A stretch of DNA of 64,000 bases from Parasulfuritortus sp037439465 (lineage in GTDB: Bacteria; Pseudomonadota; Gammaproteobacteria; Burkholderiales; Thiobacillaceae): NCBI GenBank assembly GCA_037439465.1, contig JBBIVX010000004.1, positions 1 to 64,000 of the forward strand, given 5' to 3'. Under the pieces are notes generated by a model. It did no database searches. It saw nothing but the letters and a program-made list of their open reading frames with translations, and was not told the origin of the DNA. Made by a program: the position numbers and the translations under genes. Position 1 is the stretch's first letter; each line of letters starts with the position of its first letter. Of the stretch, positions 51,940 to 63,026 are shown piece after piece.

Positions 51940-53574
51940 ATGACCCGCTTCGTCTTCGTCACTGGTGGCGTGGTGTCCTCCCTGGGCAAGGGCATCGCCG
52001 CCGCGTCGTTGGCCGCGATACTTGAGTCCCGTGGCATCAAGGTCACCTTACTCAAGCTCGACCCCTACATCAACGTCGATCCGGGCACCATGTCGCCCTT
52101 CCAGCACGGCGAGGTGTTCGTCACCGAGGATGGCGCCGAAACCGACCTGGATCTTGGCCACTATGAGCGCTTCTCCCGCGCCAGGATGGCGAAACGCAAC
52201 AATTTCACCACCGGCCAGATATACGAATCCGTCATCAAGAAGGAGCGCCGCGGCGAGTATCTGGGTCGGACCGTGCAGGTCATTCCCCATATCACCGACG
52301 AGATCAAGCTGCATATCCGCGAGGGCGCCAATGATGCCGAGGTGGCCATCGTCGAGATTGGTGGCACGGTGGGCGACATCGAATCGCTGCCGTTCCTGGA
52401 AGCCATCCGCCAGATGGGCATCGAGGAGGGACGGGGGCGTACCTGTTTCATCCATCTCACCCTGTTGCCTTATATTCCCACCGCGGGCGAGCTGAAGACC
52501 AAGCCGACCCAGCATTCGGTCAAGGAACTGCGCGAGATCGGCATCCAGCCCGACATCCTGCTCTGCCGCGCCGACCGCCCCATCCCGCCCGAGGAGCGGC
52601 GCAAGATCGCCCTCTTCACCAACGTCCAGCCGGAGGCGGTGATCGAGGCCCTGGACGCTGACAGTATCTACAAGATTCCGGCCATGCTGCACGATCAGAT
52701 GCTCGATGAGATCGTCTGCCACAAGCTCGGCATCCTCGCCCACGCCGCCGACCTGTCGGTCTGGAAGCGGCTGGTGGAGTCGCTGGAACACCCCGAGCAC
52801 GAGGTCGATATCGCCTTCGTCGGCAAGTACGTGGATCTGACCGAGTCCTACAAGTCGTTGACCGAGGCCATGGTCCATGCCGGCATCCACACCCGCAGCC
52901 GGGTGCATGTCCATTACCTCGATTCGGAGGAGTTGGAAAAAGGGGATATTTCATCTCTGGCCGACATGGACGCCATCCTGGTGCCGGGCGGCTTCGGCAA
53001 GCGCGGCACCGAGGGCAAGATTGCGGCCATCCGCTTTGCGCGGGAAAACCGGGTCCCTTACCTGGGCATCTGTCTGGGCATGCAGCTGGCCGTTGTCGAA
53101 TTTGCCCGCGATGTCGCCGGCATGCCGGGCGCCCATTCCACCGAGTTTGAGCCGGAAACGCCTTACCCGGTGATCGCCCTTATCACCGAGTGGCTGGAGC
53201 GCGACGGTCGCCTGGAAAGGCGCAGCGCGCAGTCCGACCTGGGCGGCACCATGCGCCTGGGCGGCCAGGTCTGCAAACTGGCGGAAGGCTCCCTGGCGCG
53301 CGCGATTTATGCCAAGGCCGAGATCGTCGAACGCCATCGCCATCGTTATGAGGTTAACAACACCTTGCTGGCGCAACTGGAGGCGAAAGGTCTCAAGGCC
53401 ACCGGCCGTGCCCCTGGCACCGACCTGTGCGAGATGGTCGAGTTGCCGCAGGACCGTCACCCCTGGTTCGTCGGCTGCCAGTTTCATCCTGAATTCACCT
53501 CCAATCCGCGCGATGGCCACCCGCTGTTCAAGGCCTTCGTCGAGGCCGCCATCCAGCATAAGGAAAGCAAATGA
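51940..53574 (+). CDS. pyrG: CTP synthase
   Basis: This 544-residue enzyme makes CTP from UTP, ATP and glutamine. The N-terminal synthetase domain has FVTGGVVSSLGKGIAAASLA and SPFQHGEVFVTEDGAETDLD. The C-terminal glutaminase domain has the catalytic Cys in YLGICLGMQLAVVEFARDV and the His-Glu in GCQFHPEFTSNPRDGHPLF. It leads the pyrG-kdsA-eno string and overlaps kdsA by 4 bases. Confidence 0.98.
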   Translation: MTRFVFVTGGVVSSLGKGIAAASLAAILESRGIKVTLLKLDPYINVDPGTMSPFQHGEVFVTEDGAETDLDLGHYERFSRARMAKRNNFTTGQIYESVIKKERRGEYLGRTVQVIPHITDEIKLHIREGANDAEVAIVEIGGTVGDIESLPFLEAIRQMGIEEGRGRTCFIHLTLLPYIPTAGELKTKPTQHSVKELREIGIQPDILLCRADRPIPPEERRKIALFTNVQPEAVIEALDADSIYKIPAMLHDQMLDEIVCHKLGILAHAADLSVWKRLVESLEHPEHEVDIAFVGKYVDLTESYKSLTEAMVHAGIHTRSRVHVHYLDSEELEKGDISSLADMDAILVPGGFGKRGTEGKIAAIRFARENRVPYLGICLGMQLAVVEFARDVAGMPGAHSTEFEPETPYPVIALITEWLERDGRLERRSAQSDLGGTMRLGGQVCKLAEGSLARAIYAKAEIVERHRHRYEVNNTLLAQLEAKGLKATGRAPGTDLCEMVELPQDRHPWFVGCQFHPEFTSNPRDGHPLFKAFVEAAIQHKESK

Positions 53575-54410
53575 AGCTATGCGGTTTCGACGTTGGACCT
53601 GACCAGCCTCTGTTCCTGATTGCCGGACCCTGTGTGGTGGAGTCGGAACAGATGGCGATGGACACCGCCGGGCTGTTGCAGGAACTCACCACAGAACTGG
53701 GTATCCACTTCATCTACAAATCCTCTTATGACAAGGCCAACCGTTCTTCCGGCACATCCTTCCGCGGGCTGGGCAAGGACGAGGGGCTCAGGATTCTTGC
53801 CGAGGTCCGCCGGCAGCTCGGTGTGCCCATAATCACGGACGTGCATGCCGAGGCCGAGATCGCCGCCGCGGCGGAGGTGGTCGATGTGTTGCAGACGCCC
53901 GCCTTCCTTTGCCGCCAGACTGATTTCATTCAGGCCGTGGCGGCCAGTGGCAGGCCGGTGAATATCAAGAAGGGGCAGTTTCTGGCCCCCTGGGACATGA
54001 AGAACGTGGTAGCCAAGGCCAAGGCCGCCAACGGCGGCGCCGACAGTATCATGGTGTGCGACCGTGGCGTGTCCTTCGGCTACAACACCCTGATTTCCGA
54101 CATGCGCGGTTTGGCCATCATGCGCGAGACCGGCTGCCCGGTGGTGTTCGACGCCACCCATTCGGTGCAGCAGCCGGGTGGTCAGGGCGACCGTTCCGGC
54201 GGCCAGCGAGAGTTCGTGCCGGTGCTGGCGCGCGCCGCCGTGGCGGCGGGTATCTCAGGACTTTTCGCCGAGACCCATCCCGACCCGGATCGCGCCCTCT
54301 CCGACGGGCCCAACGCCTGGCCGCTGCCACTGATGCGGGAATTGCTCATCACACTGAGGGAAATCGATGCCTTGGTGAAGCAAAAGGGCTTTATCGAAGC
54401 CCGTTTATGA
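53571..54410 (+). CDS. kdsA: 3-deoxy-8-phosphooctulonate (KDO8P) synthase
   Basis: This 279-residue enzyme condenses arabinose 5-phosphate and PEP to KDO 8-phosphate for lipopolysaccharide. It has FLIAGPCVVESEQMAMDTAG, FKSSYDKANRSSGTSFRG, KKGQFLAPWDMKNVVAKAKA and the DATHSVQQPGGQGDRSGGQR motif. It is coupled to pyrG (ATGA overlap) and followed by eno after 47 bases, the standard order in beta- and gammaproteobacteria. Confidence 0.97.
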   Translation: MKLCGFDVGPDQPLFLIAGPCVVESEQMAMDTAGLLQELTTELGIHFIYKSSYDKANRSSGTSFRGLGKDEGLRILAEVRRQLGVPIITDVHAEAEIAAAAEVVDVLQTPAFLCRQTDFIQAVAASGRPVNIKKGQFLAPWDMKNVVAKAKAANGGADSIMVCDRGVSFGYNTLISDMRGLAIMRETGCPVVFDATHSVQQPGGQGDRSGGQREFVPVLARAAVAAGISGLFAETHPDPDRALSDGPNAWPLPLMRELLITLREIDALVKQKGFIEARL

Positions 54411-54457
54411 ACTGAGCGGAAAACAGCTGCTCGAAGCCACAAGGAAGAAGGAATGAA

Positions 54458-55741
<1,284 letters not shown>

Positions 55742-55742
55742 A

Positions 55743-56051
55743 ATGAAGGCCCTGACCGGCGTGCTGGTGTTGTCGATCCTGTTGCTGCAATACCCTTTGT
55801 GGTTGGGAAAGGGCAGTTGGCTGAGGGTTTTGGATCTGCAACAGCAGCTGGCCCGGCAAAAGGTCGCCAACTTGGCACTGGCCGAGCGTAATGCCAAGCT
55901 GGCGGCCGAGGTCAACGACCTCAAAACCGGTTATGCGGCTATCGAAGCCCGTGCACGCTATGAATTGGGCATGATACGCAAAGGCGAAATCTTCTTTCAG
56001 GTCATGGAAACCAACGCTAACGTCCATAACACGGGGAGGGCCTCGCCATGA
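55743..56051 (+). CDS. ftsB: Cell division protein FtsB
   Basis: This 102-residue bitopic membrane protein has an N-terminal transmembrane segment (LTGVLVLSILLLQYPLWLG), a leucine-zipper coiled coil (LDLQQQLARQKVANLALAER) and a short tail with ARYELGMIRKGEIFFQV, matching FtsB. It bridges FtsQ and FtsL in the divisome. Its place directly after eno is conserved. It overlaps zipA by 4 bases. Confidence 0.93.
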   Translation: MKALTGVLVLSILLLQYPLWLGKGSWLRVLDLQQQLARQKVANLALAERNAKLAAEVNDLKTGYAAIEARARYELGMIRKGEIFFQVMETNANVHNTGRASP

Positions 56052-57277
56052 CAAGCTTGCATTACATACTGATTGCGCTCGGGCTGGGGCTGGTCGTCCT
56101 GTTGTGGCTTTACAACTATTTTCAGGAGCGGCGTTACCGCAAGCAGGTCGATCGCATCTTCGCTGTCGAGCGCAGCGAGGTGTCGCTGAAGAATGCCCCC
56201 TTTGCCGAAGTTCCACCGGATACACGCATCGAGCCCATCCTCGGGCTCGCCGGCGAGGACACCGGAGCCTCACCTTCCGATCCTTTCGAGAGCGATACAT
56301 CGCCACCGGTCGCACCGTCCTGGGGGGGGGCGGAAGAGATTGAGATTACGGCGGTCACAGATACGGCCGCGATGGCGGCCGGGACGGCGGTTGACCCCGA
56401 GGCGGCAGGCGCTGCAACCCAGGCCGCGATGGCGGGCGGGAGCGCCACTGTCACGCCCGGGGAGGAAAGTCCGCTCGATGCCGAGATCGAATACGTTGCA
56501 AGGTTGAATTACTCGCGACCGACGCCGCTCACGTTCGCTCCACTCATGGAAAATCTGCGCCGCATCAGCAAACCGATCCGGGCGCTTGGCCGGCGCCAGG
56601 ACGGCCCTTGGGAGGCGGTGCAGACACATGTCGTCAGGGCGTATGACGCTGTCGAGGTGTCCCTGCTGTTGGCCGACCGTTCCGGGCCGGTGAGCGAGGT
56701 TCAGCTGGACACCTTTTGTAAACGCCTGCATGAGTTTGCCGCCGCCAATGACGGCGTCGCCTCCTGCCCGGACAAGGCTGCCGCGCTGGCCAGGGCGAAG
56801 GTTCTGGACGGTTTTTGCGCTGGCGTGGATATGCTCATCGGCCTTATCGTGATGGCGCCAGAGGGGGCCACAGTCGCCTCCGAGAATATTCACCGCCTTG
56901 CCACTGAGGCCGGCCTGGTGCACGAGGTGGATGGCAGCTACAGCCTGCGCGACGCCGCCGGCCACCTGCTCTTCACCCTCGTCAACCAGGAAGGCACCCC
57001 TTTCCCCGCCAGCGGCAGCGGCCTGGTCACGCGTGCCATCGCCCTGCAGTTCGACGCGCCACGCGTCGCGCAGGGCTCATTGATCTTCGACCGGATGACG
57101 ACACTGGCTTTCAAGCTGGCGAAAGAACTGGGCGGAGAACTCGTGGACGATGCTGGCCGCGCCGTCACCCACGTCACCCTGGACAAGGACCGCGCGCGCC
57201 TGGTCGATCTATACGGCCGCATGAAAGGCCGCGGTATCCCGGCGGGCGGTGAGCGGGCACTGCGCCTATTCGCATGA
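56048..57277 (+). CDS. zipA: Cell division protein ZipA
   Basis: This 409-residue protein has one N-terminal transmembrane segment (LHYILIALGLGLVVLLWLYNY), a basic segment after it, an acidic/Ala-rich flexible linker (about residues 75-165), and a C-terminal ZipA FtsZ-binding domain (LDGFCAGVDMLIGLIVMAPE, LLFTLVNQEGTPF, MTTLAFKLAKELGGELVDDA). It anchors FtsZ to the membrane. Its place before ligA, with 4-base overlap, is the classic arrangement. Confidence 0.9.
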   Translation: MTSLHYILIALGLGLVVLLWLYNYFQERRYRKQVDRIFAVERSEVSLKNAPFAEVPPDTRIEPILGLAGEDTGASPSDPFESDTSPPVAPSWGGAEEIEITAVTDTAAMAAGTAVDPEAAGAATQAAMAGGSATVTPGEESPLDAEIEYVARLNYSRPTPLTFAPLMENLRRISKPIRALGRRQDGPWEAVQTHVVRAYDAVEVSLLLADRSGPVSEVQLDTFCKRLHEFAAANDGVASCPDKAAALARAKVLDGFCAGVDMLIGLIVMAPEGATVASENIHRLATEAGLVHEVDGSYSLRDAAGHLLFTLVNQEGTPFPASGSGLVTRAIALQFDAPRVAQGSLIFDRMTTLAFKLAKELGGELVDDAGRAVTHVTLDKDRARLVDLYGRMKGRGIPAGGERALRLFA

Positions 57278-59331
57278 TCCGTACCGAGGCTGAGGCCCGT
57301 GTCGGCCCGTTGCGCACGGAGATAGAGCGCCATAATTACAACTACTACGTCCTCGACGAGCCCACCATCCCGGATGCCGAATATGACCGGCTGTTTCGTG
57401 AGTTACAGGCTATCGAGGCGGAGTTTCCCGATCTTTGCAGCGCCGACTCGCCCACCCAGCGGGTCGGTGGCAAGCCCCTGGCCGGGTTTGCCGCGGTCCG
57501 TCACGTCGTGCCCATGCTGTCCATTCATACCGAGACCGATACCAGCGAGGCTGGCGCCCTGGCCTTCGACAGCCGTATACGCAAGGAGCTCGGTTTGTCG
57601 GCGGCTGACCCGGCGGTGGGGTACGCCGCCGAATTGAAGTTCGACGGCCTCGCCATCTCGCTGCGCTATGACGACGGCAAGCTCGTCCAGGCGGCCACCC
57701 GCGGCGACGGCGAGACTGGCGAGGATGTCACACAGAACGTCCGTACCGTGCATGCCATTCCACTACACCTTGCTACCGAGGCGCCGCCCCGCCGGCTGGA
57801 GGTGCGCGGCGAGGTGTTCATGCGCCGCGCTGATTTCGAGCGCTACAACGCGCAACAGCGGGCGCGCGGTCAGCCCACCCTGGTCAATCCACGCAACGGC
57901 GCCGCCGGCAGCCTGCGCCAACTGGACCCGGCCATCACCGCCCGCCGGCCTTTGTCCTTCTTTGCCTATGGCCTGGGCGAGGTCCAGGGCTGGACACCGC
58001 CCTCGACCCACGGCGCGGTGCTCGACGCCCTCGCCGCGCTTGGCGTGCCGGTTTGCGCCGAGCGCGTGGTCGGCTTGGGCAGCGCCGCGCTCATCGCCTT
58101 TCATCGTGCCATTGCCGCCCGGCGCGACAGCCTGCCCTTCGACATAGACGGCGTCGTCTACAAGGTCAACCGCCTGGATTTGCAGCAACGGCTGGGCTTC
58201 GTCGCCCGCGAGCCGCGCTGGGCGGTGGCCCACAAATTTCTGCCGGAGGAGGAGATGACCACGGTGGAGGCCATCGAGGTGCAGGTGGGACGCACCGGCG
58301 CCCTCACACCCGTGGCGCGTCTGCAACCGGTCTTCGTCGGCGGCGTCACCGTCACCAATGCCACCCTGCATAACGCGGACGAGGTGCGCCGCAAGGATGT
58401 GCGGGTGGGCGACACGGTCATCGTCCGCCGCGCCGGCGATGTCATCCCGGAAGTCGTATCCGTGGTCATGGAGCGGCGGCCGATGCAGGACATGGTGACG
58501 CCACTCACCCCCCCCTTCGCGCTCCCGAAAACCTGTCCTGTGTGCGGCTCGCCGGTGGTTCGCCTCGAAGGCGAGGCGGTGGCCCGTTGCACCAATGGAC
58601 TCAGCTGCCCGGCGCAACGCAAGCAGGCCATACTGCATTTCGCCGGACGCCGGGCGATGGACATTGAGGGACTGGGCGACAAACTGGTCGACCAGCTGGT
58701 CGACCGCGACCTGGTGCATACCCCCGCCGACCTCTATGGGCTGACGCTGCCGGCCGTGGCCGGCCTGGAACGCATGGCCGAGAAGTCGGCCGCCAACCTG
58801 CTCGCCGCCATCGCGGCCAGCCGGGGGAGGGAACTCAATCGCTTCATCCATGCCCTCGGCATACGCAATGTCGGCGAACAAACCGCCAAGGACCTGGCCC
58901 GCCACTTCGGCTCGCTCGACACCCTGATGGCGGCCGACGAGGCCGCGCTTCTGCGAGTGCCCGATGTCGGTCCGGTCGTGGCCGAATCGATCCTGGCCTT
59001 TTTCGCCGAGCCGCATAACCGTTCCGTGATCGAACGCCTGCGCGCGGCACAAGCCTGGCGCGACGGCGAGGCCATGGCGAAGACCGGGCCGCTGTCCGGC
59101 AAGACCCTGGTGCTCACCGGCACATTGCCGAACATGAGTCGCGATCAGGCCAAGGCGCGCATCGAGGCGGCCGGCGGCAAGGTGGCCGGTAGCGTCTCCG
59201 CCAGGACCGATTATGTGGTCGCGGGCGCGGAACCGGGTGCCAAATTCACCAGGGCGCAGCAATTGAACATTACAATCCTGAGCGAAGCCGCATTGCTGCG
59301 GTTACTTGAACAGGGAGAGTCAACCCCATGA
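57274..59331 (+). CDS. ligA: NAD+-dependent DNA ligase
   Basis: This 685-residue ligase joins DNA nicks using NAD+. It has the Ia domain (NYNYYVLDEPTIPDAEYDRL), the adenylation Lys in AELKFDGLAISLRY, the OB fold, a C4 zinc finger (CPVCGSPV and CTNGLSCPAQRK), helix-hairpin-helix repeats (LGIRNVGEQTAKDLARHFGS), and a BRCT domain (LVLTGTLPNMSRDQAKARI). It overlaps both zipA and galU by 4 bases, suggesting one transcript. Confidence 0.98.
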   Translation: MIRTEAEARVGPLRTEIERHNYNYYVLDEPTIPDAEYDRLFRELQAIEAEFPDLCSADSPTQRVGGKPLAGFAAVRHVVPMLSIHTETDTSEAGALAFDSRIRKELGLSAADPAVGYAAELKFDGLAISLRYDDGKLVQAATRGDGETGEDVTQNVRTVHAIPLHLATEAPPRRLEVRGEVFMRRADFERYNAQQRARGQPTLVNPRNGAAGSLRQLDPAITARRPLSFFAYGLGEVQGWTPPSTHGAVLDALAALGVPVCAERVVGLGSAALIAFHRAIAARRDSLPFDIDGVVYKVNRLDLQQRLGFVAREPRWAVAHKFLPEEEMTTVEAIEVQVGRTGALTPVARLQPVFVGGVTVTNATLHNADEVRRKDVRVGDTVIVRRAGDVIPEVVSVVMERRPMQDMVTPLTPPFALPKTCPVCGSPVVRLEGEAVARCTNGLSCPAQRKQAILHFAGRRAMDIEGLGDKLVDQLVDRDLVHTPADLYGLTLPAVAGLERMAEKSAANLLAAIAASRGRELNRFIHALGIRNVGEQTAKDLARHFGSLDTLMAADEAALLRVPDVGPVVAESILAFFAEPHNRSVIERLRAAQAWRDGEAMAKTGPLSGKTLVLTGTLPNMSRDQAKARIEAAGGKVAGSVSARTDYVVAGAEPGAKFTRAQQLNITILSEAALLRLLEQGESTP

Positions 59332-60227
59332 AACGCATCACCAAGGCCGTGTTTCCGGCTGCCGGCATGGGTACCCGTTTTTTGCCCGCCACCAAGGCCA
59401 GCCCCAAGGAAATGCTGCCTATCGTCGACAAGCCGCTTATCCAGTACGCGGCGGAGGAGGCCGTGGCGGCCGGCATCACCGACCTGATCTTCATCATCGG
59501 CCGCACCAAGCGCGCTATCGCCGATCATTTCGACAAAGCCTACGAGCTGGAGGTGGAACTGGAGACGCGCGGCAAGTTGGAGGCACTGGAGGGCCTGCGC
59601 AACATGCTGCCCGCCAGCATCAACTGTATCTATATCCGCCAGGCCGAGGCTCTGGGTCTCGGTCATGCCGTGCTTTGCGCCCAGCCAGCGGTGAACGATG
59701 AGCCTTTCGTGGTGCTCCTGGCCGACGACCTGATCGATGCCAACCCCGGTGTCGTCAAGCAGATGTGCGATCGCTTCGACGAATATCAGTGTTCGCTGGT
59801 GGGGGTGCAGAACGTGGCCAGGGACGATACCGCTGCCTATGGCATCGTCGCCACCGAGCCCCTGGCGGAACGCCTTTCGCGCGTCACGGCCATCGTCGAG
59901 AAGCCGGCGCCGGACTTGGCGCCCTCCACCCTTGGTGTGGTTGGGCGGTATGTGTTGACGCCGCGCATCTTTCACCATCTCAGGCGTATACCGCGCGGCG
60001 CCGGCGGCGAACTGCAGCTTACCGACGCCATCGCGGCGCTGCTCGTCGAAGAGCAGGTGCTGGCCTATGAATTTCTGGGAAAGCGTTATGACTGCGGCGC
60101 CAAACTCGGCTATTTGCAGGCCACGGTGGAATTCGCCATGAAACATCCCGAGGTGGCCGATGAGTTTGGCCGTTATCTAAATGAGCATTTCTGTCGAAAT
60201 CCTCTGGGCGATCAAGACACGCGGTAG
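59328..60227 (+). CDS. galU: UTP-glucose-1-phosphate uridylyltransferase
   Basis: This 299-residue enzyme makes UDP-glucose for polysaccharides and lipopolysaccharide. It has the nucleotide-binding FPAAGMGTRFLPATKASPKE, the LLADDLIDA metal site and ELQLTDAIAALL followed by GKRYDCGAKLGYLQATVEF. Its stop lies inside the 3' end of the convergent nnrD, with a 16-base overlap. The start overlaps ligA (ATGA). Confidence 0.96.
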   Translation: MKRITKAVFPAAGMGTRFLPATKASPKEMLPIVDKPLIQYAAEEAVAAGITDLIFIIGRTKRAIADHFDKAYELEVELETRGKLEALEGLRNMLPASINCIYIRQAEALGLGHAVLCAQPAVNDEPFVVLLADDLIDANPGVVKQMCDRFDEYQCSLVGVQNVARDDTAAYGIVATEPLAERLSRVTAIVEKPAPDLAPSTLGVVGRYVLTPRIFHHLRRIPRGAGGELQLTDAIAALLVEEQVLAYEFLGKRYDCGAKLGYLQATVEFAMKHPEVADEFGRYLNEHFCRNPLGDQDTR

Positions 60228-61060
60228 ACCCAGCCATTGAGCAGGGAGCGCGCGGCGTCGGTCACCTCGCTGGCGGTCAGCCCGATCGGTCCAAGGCCCG
60301 CCCGTACCGCCGCGTCGGCGGCCGCGCCGTGCAGGTGGACAGCAAAGACGGCGGCCCGCTCCAGCGCCAGTCCCTGCGCCGTCAGGGCGGCGATCATTCC
60401 GGTCAGCACATCGCCCATGCCGGGCGCGGCCAGGCCGGGGTTGCCGCTGAGGTTGCGCCAGAGCGGTCCGCCGGCAAAATGGATGAGGCTGCCAGCCCCT
60501 TTGAGTACCACACCGGCCCGGTAGCGCTCTACCAGGGCTGCTACGGCGGCGGCGCGGTCGGCCTGCACGGCAGCGACGGTCAACCCCAACAGCCGCCCGG
60601 CCTCGCCGGGGTGAGGGGTGAGCAGGGTCGGCGCCGGACGGGCGCGCACGGCCTCGGCCAGAGCCGTATCGGCGGCCATCAGGTTAAGGGCATCGGCATC
60701 CAGCAGCAGCGGCAGCGGCGTGGCCAGGGCCGCTTCCAGCCAACCGAGGGCGGCGGTGCCGACACCCAGACCCGGGCCCACCGCCAGGCAGCCGGCGGGT
60801 AGGGTGATGAGGCGATCCGGCGGCCCCAGCATCAGTTCCGGCGTCTGGAAATCGACTGCCACCCGTTCATCGAGCAGACCGCAATAAACCCGTCCAGCCC
60901 CCAGATGAAGGGCGGCGCGTGCCGCCAGCAGCGCGGCGCCGACCATGCCCGGCGCGCCGCCGAGGAGGCCGACGTTGCCGAAGTCGCCCTTGTTACTATC
61001 CGCCGGGCGGGCGGGCAGCCAGGCGCGCAGCGCGCTGGATGAAATGGTTCGGGTTTCCAT
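60212..61060 (-). CDS. nnrD: ADP-dependent NAD(P)H-hydrate dehydratase
   Basis: This 282-residue YjeF C-terminal-type protein repairs hydrated NADH and NADPH. It has GDFGNVGLLGGAPGMVGAAL, the LLLDADALNLMA segment, TLLTPHPGEAGRLLG and the active-site NLSGNPGLAAPGMGDVLTG near the C-terminus. The NAD(P)HX epimerase (NnrE) domain is not fused and not adjacent. I chose METRTISSS as the start; an upstream start adds 11 residues and would run into the divergent gene. Its last 16 bases overlap galU on the other strand. Confidence 0.93.
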   Translation of the reverse strand: METRTISSSALRAWLPARPADSNKGDFGNVGLLGGAPGMVGAALLAARAALHLGAGRVYCGLLDERVAVDFQTPELMLGPPDRLITLPAGCLAVGPGLGVGTAALGWLEAALATPLPLLLDADALNLMAADTALAEAVRARPAPTLLTPHPGEAGRLLGLTVAAVQADRAAAVAALVERYRAGVVLKGAGSLIHFAGGPLWRNLSGNPGLAAPGMGDVLTGMIAALTAQGLALERAAVFAVHLHGAAADAAVRAGLGPIGLTASEVTDAARSLLNGWVYRVS

Positions 61061-61091
61061 GTTTGCTTGTGTGTTCGGCGATAATGGCGCC

Positions 61092-61970
61092 ATGTCACCG
61101 AGATATTACGCCCTCCGCCGCCTCAACCCCTATCGCGGGGTTATTGAGATCGTCGAGACCGACGAAGGCGAGGCGCGCAGCCTGGATGGCGTCACCTGGC
61201 ACCTGCGTGCCGACGATGGCCAGGGCTGGGTGCGGCCGGTGGGTGTGTGGGTGATGGGCGAGGGCCTCAAGGTCGGCGTCGGCCACCGTTACCCGGCGTT
61301 ACTCGCGGCCCTGGAGCAACAGCCGCCGCTGCCATTTCATCTGGCCGACAACATCGAACTCTGGTTGCTCGACAAGATGACCGGACGGCCCCTGGCGCTG
61401 CTCAATGCGCAACGCCCCAGCATCCACCGGCATGGGCCTGTGGAAATGGAATGGGTGCCATTTGCCCTGCCTTATCTCGGATTCCATTCACCGGCCCTGG
61501 CGGCATGTCGGCAGGAGGCCCGCCAGGCGATGCCGCACCGTGACTTTCTCAGCCGTGCCGTCAATAAACGCGCCAGGCCCTATGCCGCCGCCCAATGGTT
61601 CCGGCGCCGGCCGGACGGCGGCGGCGAGGGTCTGGCCGGTTACCGTCTGCAAGCGGGTTGGGAGAGCCGTGCCCTGGCCCATGCTGATTTTCCCGAGCTG
61701 TTGGTCGACGAGCAGGGCAATAACCAACTGGAAAGGTCGGTTATCAGGGATTATCATGCCTGGCTTTCGCCCTTTCTGCTTTGCTGGCAGGGGCTCGCCG
61801 ATCCGCTCCGGCGGGAACTGGAGACCATGGCCTGCCAGCGCCCGCATTGGCTCGCCCAGGTGCATCGCCTGTTGCCCAAGGCGCTCGCCCCCGAGCGTTT
61901 GCGGGCGGCCCTGGTGATGGCGCGGCTCGAACAGGCGGCCAGCAGCGCGGAAGACGTACTTCTTGGATAG
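61092..61970 (+). CDS. Conserved hypothetical protein upstream of a MoxR/VWA pair
   Basis: I do not recognise this 292-residue family. The protein has no signal peptide or membrane segment. The N-terminal half looks beta rich (RGVIEIVETDEGEARSL, VTWHLRADDGQGWVRPVGVW, PPLPFHLADNIELWLLD), followed by a helical C-terminal half (WLAQVHRLLPKALAPERLRA). It is divergent from nnrD (31-base gap) and 6 bases before the MoxR ATPase gene, so it is probably the first gene of that operon and may work with it. Confidence 0.72.
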   Translation: MSPRYYALRRLNPYRGVIEIVETDEGEARSLDGVTWHLRADDGQGWVRPVGVWVMGEGLKVGVGHRYPALLAALEQQPPLPFHLADNIELWLLDKMTGRPLALLNAQRPSIHRHGPVEMEWVPFALPYLGFHSPALAACRQEARQAMPHRDFLSRAVNKRARPYAAAQWFRRRPDGGGEGLAGYRLQAGWESRALAHADFPELLVDEQGNNQLERSVIRDYHAWLSPFLLCWQGLADPLRRELETMACQRPHWLAQVHRLLPKALAPERLRAALVMARLEQAASSAEDVLLG

Positions 61971-61976
61971 AAAACC

Positions 61977-63026
61977 ATGCGCCCCTCTCATATCGAAACC
62001 GTCCTCGACCGTGAATTCGCCAGTTGTGCCACCGGTCAGCATACGCCCGTCATGCTCTGGGGCGCCCCCGGCGTCGGCAAGTCGCAGATCATCGCCGGCA
62101 TTGCCGCCCGACATGGTGTCCCGCTCATCGACATACGCCTGTCGCAGATGGAACCCACCGACCTGCGCGGCATTCCCTTCCGCAGAGGCGACAACGTCGA
62201 GTGGTCGGTACCGTCCATGTTGCCGGATGCCGAGCGCCACGGGCCAAGCGGCATTCTCTTCCTGGATGAGATCAACGCCGCGCCGCCGACGGTATCGGCG
62301 GCCGCCTATCAACTGATCCTGGACCGTCGTCTGGGCGATTACAGCATTCCCCACGGCTGGGCCATCTTCGCCGCCGGCAACAGGCAGGGCGACCGTGGCG
62401 TCACCTACGCCATGCCGGCGCCGCTCGCCAACCGCTTCACCCACTACGAGGTGGAACCGAACCTGGATGACTGGATAGATTGGGCGCTGAGGCAGGATAT
62501 CGACGACCGTGTCATGGGCTTTTTGCGTTTTCGTCCGGATTTGTTGTTCGACTACGATGCCGCCCACAATCCGGTGGCCTTTCCCAGCCCGCGCTCCTGG
62601 GAGTTTGCACATCGGGCATTGCACAAATTCGCCGATCGTCCCGACCTGTTGTCCGATGCCCTGCAAGCCTGTGTCGGCCCGGCCTGCGGTGTCGAACTGA
62701 AGGCCTTCATCGACAATATGGAGAACCTGCCTGACATCGATGCCATCCTGGCCGGCCGCGAGACCGGTGTGCCCAAGAGCGTCGATCTGCAATATGGCGT
62801 CGCCGCGGCCCTGGTGCGGCGGGCGAGGGAGTCGGCGGGCGAGCCGGCCAAGCTTGCCAACATACTCAACTATGCGCGCAATTTCCCGCAGCGCGAGATG
62901 GGCGTCATGCTGGTCACCGACCTGCACCGTGCGGTGGGCAAGCCGCTGTTCGACATCCCCGAATTCGTGACCTGGGCGAATGGCGTGGCGGAACTGATGC
63001 TGTATGACTTCAAGCCCAGTGAGTGA
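61977..63026 (+). CDS. MoxR-type AAA+ ATPase
   Basis: This 349-residue ATPase has Walker A LWGAPGVGKSQIIAG near residue 30, Walker B GILFLDEINAAPPTV near residue 92, a sensor-1 region (WAIFAAGNRQGDRGVTYAMP) and an Arg finger area (ANRFTHYEVEP). MoxR ATPases act with von Willebrand factor A domain proteins as chaperones for metalloenzyme or complex assembly. The next gene encodes such a partner and overlaps it. The client protein is not evident. Confidence 0.88.
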   Translation: MRPSHIETVLDREFASCATGQHTPVMLWGAPGVGKSQIIAGIAARHGVPLIDIRLSQMEPTDLRGIPFRRGDNVEWSVPSMLPDAERHGPSGILFLDEINAAPPTVSAAAYQLILDRRLGDYSIPHGWAIFAAGNRQGDRGVTYAMPAPLANRFTHYEVEPNLDDWIDWALRQDIDDRVMGFLRFRPDLLFDYDAAHNPVAFPSPRSWEFAHRALHKFADRPDLLSDALQACVGPACGVELKAFIDNMENLPDIDAILAGRETGVPKSVDLQYGVAAALVRRARESAGEPAKLANILNYARNFPQREMGVMLVTDLHRAVGKPLFDIPEFVTWANGVAELMLYDFKPSE

